64,000 nt of DNA, taken from contig JAYFNB010000018.1 of the NCBI GenBank assembly GCA_034933685.1, positions 62,001-126,000 of the forward strand, read 5' to 3'. Below the pieces are notes generated by a model. That model did no database searches. It was not told where the DNA came from and worked only from the letters and a program-made list of their open reading frames with translations. The translations under genes and the position numbers were made by a program. Within the stretch, counting starts at the first letter, position 1; each line of letters begins with the position of its first letter. This document shows, one piece after another, positions 62,088 through 64,000 of this stretch. This DNA comes from UBA8514 sp034933685 (GTDB lineage Bacteria > Bacillota > Clostridia > Lachnospirales > Anaerotignaceae).

Positions 62088-63323
62088 ATGGGTTTATTTG
62101 ACTTTCTAAAATCCAAAAACAAAAATATAGATGAAGTGCAAAATGAAATAGAGAAAAATGTTGCAGAGGGAATTCTTGAAGAAGGCTCTGTAATAGATGT
62201 TGAAGCTATTTCTGCAGAAGTTAATGAGGTGTTGGAAGAAGAAGCTAGTTTAGAAGGTTCTAATATAGAAGAAACAATGATTGAAGAACCAACCATTGAA
62301 GGACCAGCAATCGAAGAACCAACCATCGAAGAACCAGCCATTGAAGAACCAGCCATTGAAGAGGCAATCATTGAAGAACCTGTTGTTGAAGTTATCCAAA
62401 AGGAGAAAAAGGGACTTTTTGCCCGCTTAAAAGAAGGGCTTAACAAAACAAGAAACAGCATTTTAGGCAGTGTTGATGGTATACTTTCTGCATTTACCAA
62501 AATTGATGAGGATTTATTTGAAGAACTAGAAGAAATTCTTATTATGGCCGACATGGGCGTTGAAACCACAATGAATATAATTGATAACCTTCGCAAGCGG
62601 GTTAAAAAAGAAGGCACAACTGATCCAGCCCATATAAAGGGCATGATTGTTGATGAAATAAGTAACCTACTTTTAGATGGAGCAGACGAGGAATACGATG
62701 TAAAAACACCAGCTGTAGTTCTTGTAATTGGTGTTAATGGAGTTGGAAAAACGACAACAATAGGAAAGCTTGCAAATAACCTGAAAGCAGATGGAAAAGC
62801 TGTACTTTTGGCGGCGGCAGATACATTCCGTGCGGCGGCAATAGACCAACTTGAGGTATGGGGTGAAAGAAGTGGCATTGAGGTAATTAAGCACGAAGAA
62901 AACAGCGACCCTGCGGCAGTTGTGTTTGATGCAGTTAGTGCGGCAAAAAACAGAAAAACCGATGTACTTATATGCGATACAGCGGGCAGACTTCATAACA
63001 AAAAAAATCTTATGGAGGAGCTTAAAAAAATTACAAAGGTTATTGAACGAGAATATCCAGCGGTACACAGGGAAACGTACCTTGTGCTAGATGCAACAAC
63101 AGGGCAGAATGCTATGCAGCAGGCAAAGCTATTTAAAGAAGTTGCAGACATTACTGGCATTGTTTTAACAAAGCTTGATGGTACTGCAAAGGGTGGAATT
63201 GTTGTTGCGATTAAAAATGAACTTAAAATACCTGTTAGGTACATAGGTGTTGGTGAAGGAATAGAAGATTTGCAGAAATTTGATGCAAGAAGCTTTGCTA
63301 AAGCTCTGTTCGGGGAAGAATAA
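62088..63323 (+). CDS. ftsY: Signal recognition particle receptor FtsY
   Basis: SRP receptor GTPase of 411 residues. An acidic N-terminal extension contains a run of IEEP-like repeats (about 62-102), followed by the N domain (about 108-195) and the G domain: G1 GVNGVGKTTTIGKL (about 216), DTFRAAAIDQL, DTAGRLHNKKNLMEEL and TKLDGTAKGG. The acidic region normally helps membrane attachment and varies freely between species. AAAGGAGA precedes the ATG. The repeat suggests recent slippage expansion. Confidence 0.97.
   Translation: MGLFDFLKSKNKNIDEVQNEIEKNVAEGILEEGSVIDVEAISAEVNEVLEEEASLEGSNIEETMIEEPTIEGPAIEEPTIEEPAIEEPAIEEAIIEEPVVEVIQKEKKGLFARLKEGLNKTRNSILGSVDGILSAFTKIDEDLFEELEEILIMADMGVETTMNIIDNLRKRVKKEGTTDPAHIKGMIVDEISNLLLDGADEEYDVKTPAVVLVIGVNGVGKTTTIGKLANNLKADGKAVLLAAADTFRAAAIDQLEVWGERSGIEVIKHEENSDPAAVVFDAVSAAKNRKTDVLICDTAGRLHNKKNLMEELKKITKVIEREYPAVHRETYLVLDATTGQNAMQQAKLFKEVADITGIVLTKLDGTAKGGIVVAIKNELKIPVRYIGVGEGIEDLQKFDARSFAKALFGEE
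62278..62374 (+). repeat. 15-base tandem repeat inside ftsY
   Basis: Imperfect tandem units of about 15 bases, each like GAACCAACCATTGAA, encode a run of Ile-Glu-Glu-Pro-(Thr/Ala). At least five units are seen. In frame, so the protein is kept intact. Confidence 0.8.
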
Positions 63324-63329
63324 AAAATG

Positions 63330-63399
63330 TAAAGTAAAACTACTTGACAAAAAAACTTTTCTCATGTATTATAGGTTAAGTAAAGTAAAAGTGCTTTAC
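63330..63399 (+). promoter_or_regulatory. ylxM-ffh promoter flanked by an exact direct repeat
   Basis: TTGACA (63345-63350), 16-base spacer, TATTAT (63367-63372). GTAAAGTAAAA occurs at 63330-63340 and again at 63380-63390, exactly 50 bases apart. The second copy also forms an inverted repeat with CTTTAC at 63394-63399. This is a possible operator pair. Confidence 0.55.
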
Positions 63400-63424
63400 A
63401 GCTTTTGTGTTTGGCGGTGTAGTT

Positions 63425-63778
63425 ATGGATGAAATATTAATGACAACGTTGCTCTTTGATTTTTACGGAGAGTTACTGACAGAAAAACAGAAAACTATTT
63501 TTGAACTGTTTCATCTTAACGATTTATCTCTTACCGAAATAGGGTGTGAATTAAATATCAGCCGTCAGGCTGTGCGTGACCAACTTAAAAGAACAGAAAA
63601 AATTTTATTGGATTATGAAGAAAAGCTTAAACTTGTAGAAAAATTTGCAGAACAAAAATCTTCAGTTAAAAAAATAAAAGCTTTGGTTGAAAAAATAGAA
63701 ATTGAACATACTTTAGACAACTTGGCAATAGATAAAATAGAGGAAATTAAAAAAATAGCAGACGAAATTTTAGATTAA
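63425..63778 (+). CDS. ylxM: YlxM family HTH protein
   Basis: Protein of 117 residues with a sigma-region-4-like helix-turn-helix: LTEKQKTIFELFHLNDLSLTEIG, then NISRQAVRDQLKRTEKIL. YlxM/p13 proteins associate with the signal recognition particle, and the gene stands before ffh as usual. The ATG at 63425 follows GGCGGTG; an in-frame start 18 bases upstream overlaps that site. Confidence 0.93.
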   Translation: MDEILMTTLLFDFYGELLTEKQKTIFELFHLNDLSLTEIGCELNISRQAVRDQLKRTEKILLDYEEKLKLVEKFAEQKSSVKKIKALVEKIEIEHTLDNLAIDKIEEIKKIADEILD

Positions 63779-63791
63779 GGAGGCTGCTTTT

Positions 63792-64000
63792 ATGGCATTT
63801 GAAAACCTTTCAAATAAGCTTCAGGAAGTTTTCAAGCAGCTTAAGGGAAAAGGCAAGCTTACAGAAAGTGATGTTAAGGCGGCAATGAGGGAAGTAAAAA
63901 TTGCCTTGCTTGAAGCTGACGTTAATTTTAAAATTGTTAAACAATTTGTAAACACCGTTACCGAAAGAGCGATTGGTGCTGAGGTTATGGAAAGTCTTAC
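63792..64000 (+). CDS. ffh: Signal recognition particle protein Ffh (3' truncated by window edge)
   Basis: The first 69 codons of the SRP GTPase. MAFENLSNKLQEVFKQLKG and EVKIALLEADVNFKIVKQF are the conserved N-domain opening. AAGGAGG precedes the ATG, 13 bases after ylxM. The GTPase and M domains lie beyond the window. Confidence 0.95.
   Translation, partial: MAFENLSNKLQEVFKQLKGKGKLTESDVKAAMREVKIALLEADVNFKIVKQFVNTVTERAIGAEVMESL

Noticed and set aside
62278..62374. Repeat array in ftsY as a possible CRISPR
   Set aside because: Units are 15 bases, contiguous, in frame and without spacers.

Overview
The window looks like core chromosome of a low-GC, anaerobic Gram-positive bacterium of the class Clostridia, possibly a Lachnospirales/Anaerotignum-like lineage (the rank below class is a guess from gene content and order). 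Supporting signs are AAGGAGG-type ribosome sites almost everywhere, a T-box leader, SepF, GdpP, MecA, a MurE with the meso-diaminopimelate motif, rubrerythrin, a ferredoxin-dependent 2-oxoacid oxidoreductase, a membrane pyrophosphatase and type III glutamine synthetase. I see no rRNA, tRNA, CRISPR array, insertion sequence or prophage.

Layout. 1-5.8 kb: the end of a division/cell-wall cluster (murE 3' part, murF, mraY, murD, ftsW) that stops without murG. 5.8-8.9 kb: valS behind a complete T-box leader. 8.9-15.2 kb: single genes (flavin-type oxidase, an unrecognised protein with a His/Cys tail, rubrerythrin, sfsA, two unannotated small genes, asparaginase, a D,D-carboxypeptidase). 15.2-20.1 kb: pheA and then gdpP-rplI-dnaB. 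20.1-22.3 kb: a minus-strand group (DUF2148 protein, HpcH-type aldolase, alpha/beta hydrolase) divergent from a MATE transporter. 23.8-26.9 kb: a FadR-type regulator and the membrane pyrophosphatase. 27-31.8 kb: DUF2461, DUF4397, mecA, a large membrane-anchored unknown and a FliD-tail-like orphan. 32-36 kb: a sugar-acid module (split UxaA/GarD-type dehydratase, PdxA-family dehydrogenase) and an aminotransferase. 36-41.5 kb: envelope proteins (GH26-like hydrolase, stalk-domain protein, membrane papain-like protein, HtrA). 41.7-44.7 kb: mltG-trmR-U32 peptidase. 44.8-48 kb: a D-2-hydroxyacid dehydrogenase and type III glutamine synthetase. 48.4-51.9 kb: a P-loop ATPase followed by a four-subunit 2-oxoacid:ferredoxin oxidoreductase. 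52-58.5 kb: a division-associated operon (HlyD-like, yggS, sepF, yggT, ylmH, aroB, lspA, rluD). 58.5-64 kb: smc, ftsY, ylxM and the start of ffh.

How it works together. The two ends carry envelope synthesis, division, chromosome condensation and protein targeting. The middle holds anaerobic energy and nitrogen metabolism (PPi-driven ion pumping, ferredoxin reduction from 2-oxoacids, ammonium assimilation) and a probable hexarate or tetronate catabolic set.

The most interesting material is regulatory and small. It comprises two divergent promoters sharing one palindromic -35 hexamer (22.37 kb), a terminator with a mutually exclusive hexaloop hairpin in the glutamine synthetase leader (45.8 kb), an 18-bp palindrome covering the -35 of the FadR-type gene (23.83 kb), a self-contained small gene of 36 codons (12.4 kb), and an 88-codon frame that seems to need an ATT start (12.6 kb). 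All positions and motifs were read by eye; no database search, folding program or alignment was run.
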